A stretch of DNA of 50,744 nt from Myxococcales bacterium (GCA_029862185.1 JAOTXX010000025.1:1-50744); one strand, 5' to 3'; positions 34,969-44,780 are shown, counted from the stretch's first letter. The notes: a model not told the origin generated them from the sequence alone. Program-made: numbers and translations.

Positions 34969-35136
34969 TCAGTGGTCGCACGAATCTGACGGCGGGGGTT
35001 TTCGTGTCAGTCTGGAAATCGGCACGTCCGGGCCCGTCGGGCGACGCGGGCGGGTCTTCCTCCCGCGAAACCGTCTCAGGACATAGAGACACGCAAACGC
35101 GACAATCAACCCTGCCATGATTTGCTGCCACGGCAT
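34969..35136 (-). CDS. Small membrane protein following feoB (FeoB-associated type)
   Basis: A 55-residue product starting 9 bases after the feoB stop. It has a short start MPWQQIMAGLIVAFACLYVL forming one membrane helix, then a strongly basic segment (RRFRGRKTRPRRP) and a C-terminus SDSCDH. Size, location and topology resemble the small FeoB-associated membrane proteins, which usually carry several Cys; this one has a single C-terminal Cys and one in the helix. No ribosome site is strong. It is supported mainly by position and shape. Confidence 0.55.
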   Translation of the reverse strand: MPWQQIMAGLIVAFACLYVLRRFRGRKTRPRRPTGPDVPISRLTRKPPPSDSCDH

Positions 35137-35145
35137 ACTCAAACC

Positions 35146-37311
35146 CTAGCCGTAACCAAGCAGCTGGCCACCCTGATAAACCGCGAGAGAGGCCAGGTAC
35201 GCGAGTACGGTCATGTACGAGAACAGGAACACCGGCCATTTCCAGGAGCCAGATTCCTTCTTCACCACGGCGATGGTGCTCATGCACTGACAAGCCAGCA
35301 AGAAGAAAATCATGAGTGAAACGCCGCTGAGTGGGGTCATCACCGGGCTTCCGTCCGCATGACGCGCATCGCGGAGCGCTTGTCGCAAAGGCTTGTTTTC
35401 CTCGTCCGCCTCCCCGATTCCGAAGACCACGCCGAGCGTCGAAATGAACACCTCTCGTGCGGCAAACGCGCCGATGATTCCGACGCCAATCTGCCAGTCG
35501 AAGCCGATTGGCCGGAGCACGGGCTCGATCGCATGGCCGAACCTGCCGCCCAGGCTGTGGGCGAGCTGCTCGCCGGCTTCTCGGGCATCGAGCGCCTGCA
35601 AGGCCTCAGCCTTCGTCGTCTCGGACGATGCCGACTGCAGGACCTGTGCGCGCTCCGTAGCGTAGTGCCCGGACACCTCGGTCGACTTTGGAAACGACAG
35701 CAGAGCCCAAAGAAGAATCGTCATCGCCAAAATGATCGTGCCGGCGTCGACCAGGAAGACGCGGAGACGGCGCCAGGCGTTGATCCAGAGAATGCCGGCG
35801 GATGGCCAACGATAGGGCGGCATCTCGAGGACGAAGGTAGGCGCGGGGCCCGGAAGCACGGTGCGCCGGAGGACCGCTGCGGCTGCAAGCGTGACCAGGA
35901 CCGACAGCGTGTACATCGAAAAGAGTGCGACGGCCCCTGCGCTGAACCATCCAAGAGACTGTCCCGCGAACACCGTGCCTACGACGAGGATGTAGATCGG
36001 CAAGCGCGCGCTGCAGGACATCAGCGGAAGCGCCAACATGGTGACCAAGCGATCTCGGCGGCGTTCGATGGTGCGTGTGGCCATGACGGCTGGAACCGCG
36101 CAGGCGAAGCCGGAGAGGAGGGGAACGAACGCCTTTCCGTGCAAGCCCACCCCTTTCATCACGCGGTCGATGACGAATGCAACGCGCGCGAGGTAGCCCG
36201 AGTCTTCGAGAAAGCCGATGAATAGAAAGAGCATCAGGATCTGCGGCGCGAACACGATCACATTTCCGACACCGGCAATTACGCCATCGACGATCAAGTC
36301 CTGAAGAACGCCCGGAGGCAGGATCGCTGCCGACTGCGTCTGCATGAAACCGGTGAAGGTCTCGATCGCGCCGATCAGTGGCTCAGCCCCTGCAAAAAGC
36401 GCCTCAAAAATGCCAAACATCACGACCGCGAAGATCGAAATTCCGGCGATCGGATGCGTCAGCACGCGGTCGATGCGCTCGCTCCAGCTGGGTTTAGGGC
36501 CTTGTGGGGAACAGGTCTCGGCGACGGCGCGGTCGAGCCAGACGTAGCGAGAGGAGACGATCTCGAGGTCGAGGTTTCGTCCCCGCTCCGCGGCCGCTCG
36601 ACGAATGTTTCCCACGGCCTTCCGCACCTCGTCGGGGACGCCGCGAAGACTGTCTTCGCCTAGGGACAGCAGGCACCAGAGTGCGAACACGCGATGCTGA
36701 CTTGCTGGCATCTGTGGACGCCACCGTGCGATCACTGGCGCGAGCGTTGCCAAATCGGCCTGGAGCTCCGCTGGGTAGGTCACCTCAGGCGTCGCAATCC
36801 CACTCCTGGGCTCGAGTTGCGCCTCGAGCGCGGCCAGGAGCGCGTCCAGGCCACGCCGCTTGGTCGCAACGACGGGGATGACGGGCGAAGCAAAGAGCTC
36901 CGACAAGCGTTCGGTATCGACGCGAAGCCCGATGCGCGCCGCAGCGTCCATCATGTTGAGCGCAATGACGACCGGGACCCCCGACTCGATGAGCTGCAAA
37001 GGTAGATAGAGCCCACGCTCCAAGGTGGTCGCATCGACGACGCAGATCACGGCCCGCGTATTGCTTTCGGTGAGTGCGTCGACGGCGAGCTGCTCCTCCG
37101 GCGAGCTCGCCGTCAAACTGTACATGCCAGGCACGTCCACGAGCTCGATCTGCTCCGACCCGAGTTGCAGAGTCGCAGTCGTTCGGTCGACGGTCACGCC
37201 CGGGTAGTTGCCGACGTGTGCGCTCCCGCCCGAGAGGGCATTGAAGAGCGTGCTCTTTCCACAGTTGGGGTTGCCTGCAATGAGCACCTGCGGGGAGGCC
37301 TCGTCGCTCAC
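35146..37311 (-). CDS. feoB: Ferrous iron transport protein B
   Basis: A 721-residue FeoB. The N-terminal G domain has G1 GNPNCGKST, the switch I region VGNYPGVTVD, G3 DVPGMYSL and G4 NMMD. The membrane part has many hydrophobic helices, two gate-like regions and the conserved FVPLLSGFACAVPAVMATRTIERRRDRL. It imports Fe(II) across the inner membrane. The start is the GTG at 37311, which overlaps the feoA stop by 4 bases (GTGA); a longer frame upstream is only a shadow of feoA. The Fur box ahead of feoA implies iron-repressed expression. Confidence 0.95.
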   Translation of the reverse strand: MSDEASPQVLIAGNPNCGKSTLFNALSGGSAHVGNYPGVTVDRTTATLQLGSEQIELVDVPGMYSLTASSPEEQLAVDALTESNTRAVICVVDATTLERGLYLPLQLIESGVPVVIALNMMDAAARIGLRVDTERLSELFASPVIPVVATKRRGLDALLAALEAQLEPRSGIATPEVTYPAELQADLATLAPVIARWRPQMPASQHRVFALWCLLSLGEDSLRGVPDEVRKAVGNIRRAAAERGRNLDLEIVSSRYVWLDRAVAETCSPQGPKPSWSERIDRVLTHPIAGISIFAVVMFGIFEALFAGAEPLIGAIETFTGFMQTQSAAILPPGVLQDLIVDGVIAGVGNVIVFAPQILMLFLFIGFLEDSGYLARVAFVIDRVMKGVGLHGKAFVPLLSGFACAVPAVMATRTIERRRDRLVTMLALPLMSCSARLPIYILVVGTVFAGQSLGWFSAGAVALFSMYTLSVLVTLAAAAVLRRTVLPGPAPTFVLEMPPYRWPSAGILWINAWRRLRVFLVDAGTIILAMTILLWALLSFPKSTEVSGHYATERAQVLQSASSETTKAEALQALDAREAGEQLAHSLGGRFGHAIEPVLRPIGFDWQIGVGIIGAFAAREVFISTLGVVFGIGEADEENKPLRQALRDARHADGSPVMTPLSGVSLMIFFLLACQCMSTIAVVKKESGSWKWPVFLFSYMTVLAYLASLAVYQGGQLLGYG

Positions 37312-37547
37312 ACCGCACCTTCGGGCCGGACGGCGATCTTGGCCGCCTCGGCTCGGCGCACCGACAAGGAATAGTTGCGGACTCGGAGCTCGATCGGGTC
37401 TCCGAGAGGTGCCACACGCACGACGCGAACCCTCGTCCCGGGGAGAAGGCCCATCTCCATCAGACGCCGCGAGAGGCGGCGTTCGCAGTCGATCGACGCG
37501 ATTTCGGCATGCTGGCCCAGGGGCAAATCGACGAGGGACCGCTTCAT
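37308..37547 (-). CDS. feoA: Ferrous iron transport protein A
   Basis: A 79-residue SH3-like FeoA, the small cytoplasmic partner of FeoB. It shows the family pattern: LDLPLGQHAEIASI-like start (SLVDLPLGQHAEI), ERRLSRRLMEMGLLPGTRVRVVRVAPLGDPIELRVRNYSLSVRRAEAAKI in outline. The ATG at 37547 has no clear ribosome site, and the predicted transcript start falls on or next to it, so it may be translated from a leaderless or near-leaderless mRNA. Coupled to feoB by a 4-base overlap. Confidence 0.93.
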   Translation of the reverse strand: MKRSLVDLPLGQHAEIASIDCERRLSRRLMEMGLLPGTRVRVVRVAPLGDPIELRVRNYSLSVRRAEAAKIAVRPEGAV

Positions 37548-37553
37548 CCACTA

Positions 37554-37582
37554 TTGATAATGAATTTCTTTATCGAGGGCAA
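37554..37582 (-). promoter_or_regulatory. feoAB promoter (predicted)
   Basis: On the minus strand: TTGCCC (37582-37577), 17 bases, TATCAA (37559-37554). The -10 box ends 6 bases before the feoA start codon, which puts transcription start about at the ATG. The Fur box covers the -10 and the spacer. Confidence 0.5.
37556..37574. promoter_or_regulatory. Fur box upstream of feoA
   Basis: The 19 bases from 37556 match the classical Fur consensus (GATAATGATAATCATTATC) at 15 of 19 positions, with both GATAAT and TTATC ends intact. It covers the -10 region of the predicted feoAB promoter, as expected for iron-dependent repression. The divergent tpx promoter starts 13 bases beyond it and might also be touched. 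Confidence 0.8.
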
Positions 37583-37586
37583 CCGC

Positions 37587-37614
37587 TTGGTAATTTGGGT
37601 GAAGTCCCTATAAG
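37587..37614 (+). promoter_or_regulatory. tpx promoter (predicted)
   Basis: TTGGTA (37587-37592), 16 bases, TATAAG (37609-37614). The -10 box is close to consensus. A short leader of about 25 bases with AGAAGGAG precedes the tpx ATG. Confidence 0.5.
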
Positions 37615-37645
37615 ACCGGCCTACTCGAGCCTCAGAAGGAGAATC

Positions 37646-38143
37646 ATGGCCACCACCGCGCTCAAAGGAACCCCGGTTCACACCAATCGCGACCTGCCTG
37701 CCAAGGGCAGCACCGCCCCCGACTTCCTCCTCGTCGCCAGCGACCTCAGTGAGAAAACGCTCGCCGACTTCGCGGGAAAGAAGAAGATCCTCACGATCAA
37801 CCCGAGCTACGACACGCCGGTTTGCCAAACCGCGGCACGCACGTTCAATCAGCGCGCAGCAAGCCTGGGCAACGCCGTGGTGCTGGTCGTGAGCTCCGAC
37901 CTGCCGTTTGCTCAGAAACGTTTCTGTGTTGCCGAGGGATTGGAAGGTGTGGTTCCCCTTTCGACGTTCCGAGGGAGCTTCCTTCAGGACTACGGAGTAG
38001 AAATGATCGACGGCGCCATGAAGGGACTCGCAGCGCGCGCCATCGTCGTCGTGGATGAAAACGACAAAGTCGTTCACACGGAGATGGTCGCCGACATCGT
38101 CCAAGAACCCAACTACGACGCCGCGATCGCTGCCGCCAGCTAA
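37646..38143 (+). CDS. tpx: Thiol peroxidase (atypical 2-Cys peroxiredoxin)
   Basis: A 165-residue Tpx, close to E. coli (168). It reduces hydrogen and lipid peroxides using thioredoxin. The peroxidatic Cys is C60 in [15 protein letters not shown] and the resolving Cys is C94 in [12 protein letters not shown], the same spacing as E. coli C61 and C95. AGAAGGAG precedes the ATG at 37646. Its stop overlaps the transketolase stop on the opposite strand by 4 bases. TrxB encoded at 33 kb would supply the electron path through thioredoxin. Confidence 0.95.
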   Translation: MATTALKGTPVHTNRDLPAKGSTAPDFLLVASDLSEKTLADFAGKKKILTINPSYDTPVCQTAARTFNQRAASLGNAVVLVVSSDLPFAQKRFCVAEGLEGVVPLSTFRGSFLQDYGVEMIDGAMKGLAARAIVVVDENDKVVHTEMVADIVQEPNYDAAIAAAS

Positions 38144-40143
38144 GACAGCAATCTCTGCGCTTCGGCGACCACCCGTTCGACGGTGATGCCGAACTTGTCG
38201 TAGAGCACCTCGTAGGGCGCTGACGCACCGAACTGATCCATGGTGACGAACGCCGCGTCGTTGCCGACCCAGCGGTCCCAGCCCTGGCGAATCCCAGCCT
38301 CGACGACGACCTTGACGGCATCGCCGCGTGGAAGGACTTCCTGCCTGTATGAAGTGTCTTGCTTTTCGAAGAGCTCCCAGCAAGGCATGCTGACAACTCG
38401 AACGGCGGCGCCCTCTTGCTCGAGAAGGTCTGCGGCGGAGATCGCAATCGCGACCTCGCTCCCCGTGGCCACGAGAATCGCATCCGGTCCGCCCCCTCCC
38501 GCCTCACGTAGGGTGTATGCACCGCGCTTCGCCTTTTCGGCGCTCGCGAGCGCGTCTCGATCGAAGATCGGCACGTTCTGCCGGGTCAGGGCGAGCGCCG
38601 CAGGCCCGTTCCATTCGAGAGCGGCCTTCCAACACTCGCGAACCTCGTTCGCGTCCGCCGGCCTGAACACGGCGAGATTCGGGATCGCACGCAAGGCGGC
38701 GAGCTGCTCGACCGGCTGGTGGGTGGGGCCGTCTTCGCCGAGACCGATGCTGTCGTGCGTGTAGATGTAGCGCGTGTGGAGCTTCATCAGCGCCGCGAGT
38801 CGCACCGCAGGCCGCATGTAGTCACTGAACACGAGGAACGTCGCACCGTACGGGATCACGCCACCGTGAAGCGCCATGCCATTCATCGCGGCACCCATCG
38901 CGTGCTCGCGAATGCCCCAATCGACGTTGCGTGGAATCCCCTCGGCGCCTGAAAGGAAGCTCGCAAAACCCTTCATGTGGCTGTTGTTCGAGCCTGCGAG
39001 ATCGGCGGAGCCCCCGACGAGGCCATCGAGCTTGGCCGCAAGCGCGTTCAACACGGTTCCGCTCGCCTTTCGGGTTGGCATTCCTTTCGGGTCAGCGTCG
39101 AAGGTCGGAAGGTCGGCATCCCAACCAGCCGGTAGCCCACCCGCTAAGGCCGCCTCGAGGTCCTTGGCTGCATCCGGAAACACTGCGCGGTAGCCGGCCA
39201 GACGCGCCTCCCAGTCCTGATAGCTCTTTGCACCGCGCGCTCGAATCGACTCGGCCGCCGCCGCGAGCTCGTCGGGCACGAAGAACGAGTCGGTCGGCCA
39301 TTCCATGAGCTGCTTGGTGGCGATGATCTCGTCTGCGCCGAGGGGCGCACCGTGCGCAGCCGACGAGTCGCGCTTGTTGGGCGCCGGGTCGCCGATGATG
39401 GTTCGCACCCGAATGAAGCTCGGACGGTCGTCCGCGATCGCCGCTCGGGACGCCGCGATGATGGCGGCGATGTCATTGCCGTCGTCCACGCTTTCGGTGT
39501 GCCAGCCGTATGCAGCAAATCGAGCGGGGACGTCTTCGCTGAAGCTAAGGTCAGTCCTGCCGTCGATCGTGATGTGGTTGTCGTCCCAGAAGACGACGAG
39601 TTTGCCGAGCTTCAAGTGACCGGCGATCGATGCGGCTTCGGACGCCACGCCTTCCATGATGTCGCCGTCCGAAGCGATGACCCAGGTACGGTGATCGAAG
39701 AGTGTATGCCCTGGCTTGTTGAAACGGGCCGCGAGGTGGCGCTCCGCCATCGCCATCCCCACGCCATTTCCGACGCCCTGTCCGAGCGGGCCGGTCGTCG
39801 TCTCGACGCCAGGCGTGGCGTGCGACTCCGGATGCCCGGGTGTGAGACTGCCCCACTGCCGAAACTTGCGAATGTCGTCGAGGGAGACCTCGTAACCACT
39901 CAGGTGAAGCAGGGCGTACTGGAGCATCGACGCATGCCCACAGGACAGCACGAACCGGTCGCGGTCCGGCCAGTCCGGATGGGTCGGGTCGTGCCGCCGC
40001 AGCCCGGAGAAAAGCGCCCAGCCGAGCGGTGCGAGCGCCATGGGCGTGCCGGGGTGACCCGAATTGGCCGCTTGCACCGCATCCATGCTCAGGCCTCGAA
40101 TCGTCTTGATTGCGAGCTCGTCGAGCTTCGCGGGGTTCCCCAT
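38140..40143 (-). CDS. tkt: Transketolase
   Basis: A 667-residue transketolase of the pentose phosphate and Calvin-type rearrangements; E. coli TktA has 663. It moves two-carbon units using thiamine diphosphate. The N-terminal [20 protein letters not shown], the GHASML motif, the thiamine motif GDGDIMEG (here [13 protein letters not shown]) with the Asn region [20 protein letters not shown] and the active-site [14 protein letters not shown] are all present. A strong AGGAGGA site precedes the ATG at 40143. The 190-base gap to pntAA holds both promoters; no clear consensus was found there. Confidence 0.95.
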   Translation of the reverse strand: MGNPAKLDELAIKTIRGLSMDAVQAANSGHPGTPMALAPLGWALFSGLRRHDPTHPDWPDRDRFVLSCGHASMLQYALLHLSGYEVSLDDIRKFRQWGSLTPGHPESHATPGVETTTGPLGQGVGNGVGMAMAERHLAARFNKPGHTLFDHRTWVIASDGDIMEGVASEAASIAGHLKLGKLVVFWDDNHITIDGRTDLSFSEDVPARFAAYGWHTESVDDGNDIAAIIAASRAAIADDRPSFIRVRTIIGDPAPNKRDSSAAHGAPLGADEIIATKQLMEWPTDSFFVPDELAAAAESIRARGAKSYQDWEARLAGYRAVFPDAAKDLEAALAGGLPAGWDADLPTFDADPKGMPTRKASGTVLNALAAKLDGLVGGSADLAGSNNSHMKGFASFLSGAEGIPRNVDWGIREHAMGAAMNGMALHGGVIPYGATFLVFSDYMRPAVRLAALMKLHTRYIYTHDSIGLGEDGPTHQPVEQLAALRAIPNLAVFRPADANEVRECWKAALEWNGPAALALTRQNVPIFDRDALASAEKAKRGAYTLREAGGGGPDAILVATGSEVAIAISAADLLEQEGAAVRVVSMPCWELFEKQDTSYRQEVLPRGDAVKVVVEAGIRQGWDRWVGNDAAFVTMDQFGASAPYEVLYDKFGITVERVVAEAQRLLS

Positions 40144-40333
40144 GCTGATGTCCTCCTGCTGTGGCGCGCCCGATCTAGCAGGCCACCGCCAAACGCAAAA
40201 GGTGCGCCGCCGGTTTTTCGACGGCCGCTGGACATGACCCCAAATCGCCACTAACAACCCCGAACGCGGGCGGCCGGTTGTTGACTGTTTCAATCGGGTT
40301 TGCCTCATCACGGGGCCCGCGCAGGAGGAATGA

Positions 40334-41467
40334 ATGCCTCAGGTTTTCGTGCCCAAGGAAATCACCGAAGGTGAGACTCGGGTCGCCTGCACACCAGAAA
40401 CGACGAAGCGGTATGTCAAAGAGGGCTTCGATGTCGTCGTAGAAAGCGAAGCGGGGAAGCATGCCCACTTCACCGACGAGCAGTATCGCGCAGCGGGCGC
40501 CACGGTCGTCTCCGGCGCCGAGGCGGAAGCAGCCTGGGGTAATGCGGACATCGTGTTTCGGGTCTATCCGATCACCCCGGCGGAGGCGTCCAGGATCAAG
40601 GAGGGCGCGCTCCTGATCGGCTTCATCTCCCCGCACAAGAACCTCGACTCGGTGCGCATCCTGCGCGACCGCAAGATCAGCACCCTGGCGATGGAGCTCG
40701 TGCCGCGAATCAGCCGCGCCCAGTCGATGGACGCGCTGAGCTCGCAGGCTTCGATTTCGGGTTACCAAGCCGTCCTCATGGCTGCGACCTACCTCGACAA
40801 GTACTTTCCACTGCTGATGACCGCGGCCGGCACGATTCAACCCGCGAAGATCGTCATCATGGGCGCGGGCGTCGCCGGGCTTCAAGCGATCGCGACGGCC
40901 CGACGTCTCGGCGCGGTGGTCGAGGTCTCCGACATTCGGCCGGCGGTCAAAGAGCAGGTCGAGTCTCTCGGCGGACGCTTCATCGACTTCCCGATGGACC
41001 AAAGCGGCGAAGGCGAAGGCGGCTACGCGCGCGAGCTGACTCCGGAGCAGCTCAAGGCCCAGCAGGCAATCGTCCGTAAGAAAGTCGTCGCCGCAGACGC
41101 CGTCATCACCACTGCGCTCGTCCCAGGACGCCCGGCGCCAAAGCTGATCACCAAAGACATGGTGGAGGAGATGCGCGAGGGCGCGGTCATCGTCGACCTC
41201 GCCGTGGAGCAAGGCGGCAACTGCGAGCTCAGCAAGAGCGGTGAAATGGTGGTCGTGAGCGGCGTGACCATCATCGGCCATCCCAACCTGCCCGCCGCGA
41301 CCCCCGCGGACGCGAGCTTGCTCTATGGACGCAACATCCAGGCTCTTCTGCTCAGCACTCTGTCCGAGGGAGAAGTCGTGTTGAACCTCGAGGATGAGGT
41401 CGTCGCGGGCGCCCTACTCACCCACAACGGCGAAGTCCGGCACGGACCAACCGCCGAGGCTCTCTAG
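40334..41467 (+). CDS. pntAA: NAD(P) transhydrogenase alpha subunit, part 1
   Basis: A 377-residue soluble domain I of the proton-translocating transhydrogenase, which binds NAD(H). It has the Rossmann motif [29 protein letters not shown], the mobile-loop region with [14 protein letters not shown], and the end [20 protein letters not shown]. This is the split alpha arrangement seen in Rhodospirillum and many other bacteria, unlike the fused E. coli PntA. GCAGGAGG precedes the ATG. It is first in a three-gene operon that makes NADPH from NADH using the proton gradient. Confidence 0.95.
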   Translation: MPQVFVPKEITEGETRVACTPETTKRYVKEGFDVVVESEAGKHAHFTDEQYRAAGATVVSGAEAEAAWGNADIVFRVYPITPAEASRIKEGALLIGFISPHKNLDSVRILRDRKISTLAMELVPRISRAQSMDALSSQASISGYQAVLMAATYLDKYFPLLMTAAGTIQPAKIVIMGAGVAGLQAIATARRLGAVVEVSDIRPAVKEQVESLGGRFIDFPMDQSGEGEGGYARELTPEQLKAQQAIVRKKVVAADAVITTALVPGRPAPKLITKDMVEEMREGAVIVDLAVEQGGNCELSKSGEMVVVSGVTIIGHPNLPAATPADASLLYGRNIQALLLSTLSEGEVVLNLEDEVVAGALLTHNGEVRHGPTAEAL

Positions 41468-41482
41468 GAAAGGAGACCGAAC

Positions 41483-41773
41483 GTGACTTTGGGACCTCTG
41501 CTCATAGGCATCTACGTATTCGTCCTCGCGAGCTTCGTCGGCTTCGAGATGATCACGAAGGTACCGCCGACCTTGCACACCCCCTTGATGAGCGGCGCAA
41601 ACGCCATCAGTGGAATCACCATCGTCGGCGCGGTCGCCGCCGCGACCACCGCCCCGCCCACCGTCGCCAACATCCTCGGCGCGCTGGCCATCGTGACGGC
41701 AACGATCAACGTCGTCGGCGGCTTCCTCGTGACCGACCGCATGTTGCGCATGTTCGGAAAGAAGAAGAAATGA
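41483..41773 (+). CDS. pntAB: NAD(P) transhydrogenase alpha subunit, part 2
   Basis: A 96-residue membrane protein with three helices forming the alpha-side part of the proton channel. It has the typical FVGFEMITKVPPTLHTPLMSGANAISGITIVGA segment. The start is GTG with AAGGAG upstream. Its stop overlaps the pntB start by 4 bases (ATGA), so the subunits are produced together. Confidence 0.93.
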   Translation: MTLGPLLIGIYVFVLASFVGFEMITKVPPTLHTPLMSGANAISGITIVGAVAAATTAPPTVANILGALAIVTATINVVGGFLVTDRMLRMFGKKKK

Positions 41774-43203
41774 GCCACGACGTCATCAGGTCGACCGTGG
41801 TCCCGATCATCTATTTGCTTTCCACGGTCCTGTTCATCTTCGGGATCAAGCGGCTTTCGAAGGTCAAGACCGCCCGCCAGGGCAACACCTTGGCCGCCTT
41901 GGGCATGCTCTTGGCCATCGTCGGCGCGATCTTGGAGCTCGGAACTGTCGACTACCGATGGATCGCCGGCGGCATGATCCTCGGCACAATCATTGGCGCT
42001 ACGTTCGCCATCCGCGTCCAAATGACGTCGATGCCAGAGATGGTCGCGCTCTTCAACGGCTTTGGCGGTATCGCTTCGGCCCTCGTGGCGACCTCGGTGT
42101 ACTGGGAGCTCGTCGTCCAGCAGGGCGCGTCCGGTACCGTCGCGGACGTCGTCGGCACCGACGAGGCGATCACGGTGATGCTCTCGATCCTCATCGGCGG
42201 CATCACGTTCACGGGCAGCATCATCGCCCTCATGAAACTTCAAGGGAACCTCAAGAAGGGTCAGCCGATCCTGCTGCCAGCGCGACATTTCATCACCTTC
42301 GGGCTTCTGTTTGCGTCGATCGCGTTCGGTGCCACCGCCGTCGTGGCGGCGGGCTCGGACTCGATCCTCTGGGTCCTGCTGCTGGCGGGAGGCTCGCTAG
42401 TCCTCGGTATCCTGCTCACGATCCCAATCGGCGGCGCGGACATGCCGGTCGTCGTCTCGCTGCTCAACTCGTACTCGGGCGTCGCCGCCTCGATGGCCGG
42501 CTTCGTCATTGGCAACCCGCTTCTGATCATCGGCGGCGCGATGGTTGGCGCCGCCGGCCTGATCCTCACCCAGATCATGTGCGTGGCGATGAACCGCTCG
42601 CTTCTCAACGTCTTGGTCGGCGGCTTCGGTGTCGCCGATGGCGCAGGCGGCGGCGGAAGCGACGAGTACACGAACGTGACCTCCTGCGGCCCCGAAGAGG
42701 CCGCCATGGTTCTCGAGGACGCCGAATCGGTGATCATCATTCCCGGGTACGGCTTGGCGGTCGCACAGGCACAGCACGCGGTCCGCGAGCTTGCAGATAT
42801 GCTCAAAGCGCGTGGAACGAAGGTGAGCTACGGCATCCATCCGGTCGCGGGCCGCATGCCCGGCCACATGAACGTCCTCCTGGCGGAGGCCGACGTCCCC
42901 TACGAGGAGCTCCTCGAGATGGACGTGATCAACCCCGAGTTCAAGAGCACGGACGTGGTGATCATCCTCGGCGCCAATGACGTCGTGAACCCCGTGGCCA
43001 GCAAGGACCCGAGCAGCCCCATCGCCGGCATGCCCATCCTCAATGCTCACGAAGCCCGGTCTGTCTTCGTCGTCAAACGAAGCCTCAGCCCAGGCTACGC
43101 CGGCATCAAGAACGAGCTCTTCGAGTACGACAACACGATGATGATCTTCGGAGACGCAAAGAAGGTGTTGCAGGGGCTGATTGGCGAGGTGAAGGCGCTC
43201 TGA
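41770..43203 (+). CDS. pntB: NAD(P) transhydrogenase beta subunit
   Basis: A 477-residue beta subunit. The N-terminal half is membrane helices (to about 270) and the C-terminal domain III binds NADP(H), with IIPGYGLAVAQAQHAVRELADMLK, YGIHPVAGRMPGHMNVLLAEADVPY and VVKRSLSPGYAGIKNELF. All signatures are full-length. Last gene of the operon. The dispersed G-rich repeat begins directly after its stop. Confidence 0.95.
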   Translation: MSHDVIRSTVVPIIYLLSTVLFIFGIKRLSKVKTARQGNTLAALGMLLAIVGAILELGTVDYRWIAGGMILGTIIGATFAIRVQMTSMPEMVALFNGFGGIASALVATSVYWELVVQQGASGTVADVVGTDEAITVMLSILIGGITFTGSIIALMKLQGNLKKGQPILLPARHFITFGLLFASIAFGATAVVAAGSDSILWVLLLAGGSLVLGILLTIPIGGADMPVVVSLLNSYSGVAASMAGFVIGNPLLIIGGAMVGAAGLILTQIMCVAMNRSLLNVLVGGFGVADGAGGGGSDEYTNVTSCGPEEAAMVLEDAESVIIIPGYGLAVAQAQHAVRELADMLKARGTKVSYGIHPVAGRMPGHMNVLLAEADVPYEELLEMDVINPEFKSTDVVIILGANDVVNPVASKDPSSPIAGMPILNAHEARSVFVVKRSLSPGYAGIKNELFEYDNTMMIFGDAKKVLQGLIGEVKAL

Positions 43204-43390
43204 GGGGGATGGCTTGGGGGGGATGGCTTGGGGGGGCGTCGATTGATGCTGGCCTGGTCTGGTTTAATTACACCCCCCGCCCGCCCCCACCCGTAATCCT
43301 CCCTGCCGCGCCCTGCGCTGCGCTTGGGCTTGGCGGCGCGTTGCGCCGGGCTTCGCCTTCGGCTCGCGCTGCCGTGCATGTTTGGGGGGC
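43204..43390. repeat. Dispersed G-rich repeat, copy 2
   Basis: The second copy of the element at 11555-11714. It starts with G-runs on the plus strand, including two near-copies of a 14-base unit GGGGGGATGGCTTG (43204-43236). Then come an AT-rich centre TTTAATTAC, a C-rich tract (43273-43292), the shared CGTAATCCTCCCTGCCGCG and GC-rich palindromes. The minus strand at 43273-43292 has G-runs of 3, 5, 3 and 6 separated by single bases, a G-quadruplex pattern. It fills the convergent gap between pntB and dnaB and could stop transcription from both sides. Confidence 0.75.
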
Positions 43391-43391
43391 C

Positions 43392-44780
43392 TCAGTTATC
43401 CCGAAAGTCCGCTGCCCCCCTCGAAGCGCCGCCGTAGTAATCGGACTCTGCAAGGTCGTCGAACCTGGTGTACTCGTTGAAGAACCGCACCCGGCATGTG
43501 CCGGTCGGGCCGGCACGCTGCTTGCCGATGATGATCTCGGCAATTCCCCGGTCATCGCTCTCGCGATTGTAGACCTCGTCCCGATAGATGAACCAGATCG
43601 TGTCCGCGTCCTGCTCGATCGCGCCGGATTCTCGAAGGTCAGACAGCTGTGGCCGCTTGTCTTTTACGCCGCGGGATTCAACGCCTCGGTTGAGCTGCGA
43701 GAGCGCGACCACGGGAATCTCGAGCTCCTTGGCGAGTGCTTTCAAGCTTCGGCTGATCTCGCTGATTTCCTGCTCGCGTGAGTCGTTGCGCGACCCCGAG
43801 CGCATCAGCTGCAGGTAGTCGACCACGATCATGCTGAGCCCGACCTCGGACTTGAGACGGCGCGCCTTCGCGCGAAGCTCGAGCAGTGTGATCGCCGGCG
43901 TGTCATCGATCCAAATCGGCATTTCGCTCAAGGTCCCGGCGGCGTCCGCGAGCTTCGGCCAGTCATCCTTGTGCAGCTGCCCGGTGCGAATGCGGTTGCC
44001 GTCGACGCGGGCTTGACTACCGAGGAGGCGGCGAACCAGCTGCCCCTTCGGCATTTCGAGCGAAAACACGGCGACCGGCGCCTTGGTTTTGTCGCAGGCA
44101 TGGTGCGCCACGTTCAACGCGAACGATGTCTTGCCCATGCCAGGACGCCCGGCGACGATGATCAGGTCGCCGGCGTGCATACCGGCGGTCATTTCGTCCA
44201 GCTTCTTGTAGCCCGTCGGAAGGCCCGTGATCGCCTCGCCACGATTGGCCGTTTCATGGATCTCCTGAAACGTCCGCATCACGACATCCTTGACGTGCTC
44301 GTAAGGATTTCGTGCGCGCTCTTTGGCAACGGCAAAAATCGACGACTCCGAGTCGTCGAGAAACTCTTCGATCGGGCCGTACTCTCCGTAGCCGCGGGAA
44401 ACCACCTCGTGGCAGGCCTGAATGAGCGAGCGGACGACCGATTTTTCGCGAACGATCCGCGCGTGCGACTGAATGTTCGAGACGCTGGGGATCGTATTGC
44501 TGAGCGAGAGCAGATACTCGTCGCCACCGATCGAAGCTAACTTGCCGCTGTGAACCAGGGATTCTCGAAGCGTGACGTGATCGACCGGTTGGCTCCGGCG
44601 GAACAACTCGGTCATCGCGTCGAAGATCTTCGCGTTCGCGTCGCTGTAGAAGTCGTCGGCGGAAAGCACCTCGACCACGAGGTTCATCGCGTCGTTTTCG
44701 AGGAGGATGCCGCCGAGCACAGCTCGCTCCGCTTCGAGTGAGTTGGGTGGGACCTGCCCGGTTCTGTGCTCGGAAGTGAT
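43392..44780 (-). CDS. dnaB: Replicative DNA helicase
   Basis: A DnaB helicase that unwinds DNA at the replication fork. The RecA-type part has Walker A GRPGMGKTS, Walker B SMIVVDYLQLM and RESGAIEQDADTIWFIYRDEVYN. The conserved DnaB start PPNSLEAERAVLGGILLEN lies in frame, but the first ordinary start codon in that frame is a GTG at 44720 inside it. The frame is open up to a TAA at about 44807, with no ATG, GTG or TTG before 44720. An ATC at 44780 has a GAGGGGG site 7 bases ahead and gives 462 residues, so an AUC start is proposed. The annotation here uses 44780; the conservative start is 44720. Confidence 0.88.
   Translation of the reverse strand: MTSEHRTGQVPPNSLEAERAVLGGILLENDAMNLVVEVLSADDFYSDANAKIFDAMTELFRRSQPVDHVTLRESLVHSGKLASIGGDEYLLSLSNTIPSVSNIQSHARIVREKSVVRSLIQACHEVVSRGYGEYGPIEEFLDDSESSIFAVAKERARNPYEHVKDVVMRTFQEIHETANRGEAITGLPTGYKKLDEMTAGMHAGDLIIVAGRPGMGKTSFALNVAHHACDKTKAPVAVFSLEMPKGQLVRRLLGSQARVDGNRIRTGQLHKDDWPKLADAAGTLSEMPIWIDDTPAITLLELRAKARRLKSEVGLSMIVVDYLQLMRSGSRNDSREQEISEISRSLKALAKELEIPVVALSQLNRGVESRGVKDKRPQLSDLRESGAIEQDADTIWFIYRDEVYNRESDDRGIAEIIIGKQRAGPTGTCRVRFFNEYTRFDDLAESDYYGGASRGAADFRDN

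Noticed and set aside
37208-37645. Long N-terminal extension of tpx
   Set aside because: The extension runs antisense over feoA/feoB; Tpx starts at 37646 with a strong ribosome site and normal length.
40281-40309. Promoter for pntAA (TTGACT, 17 bases, CTCATC)
   Set aside because: The -35 is fair but the -10 box has too few matches to TATAAT to report as a feature.
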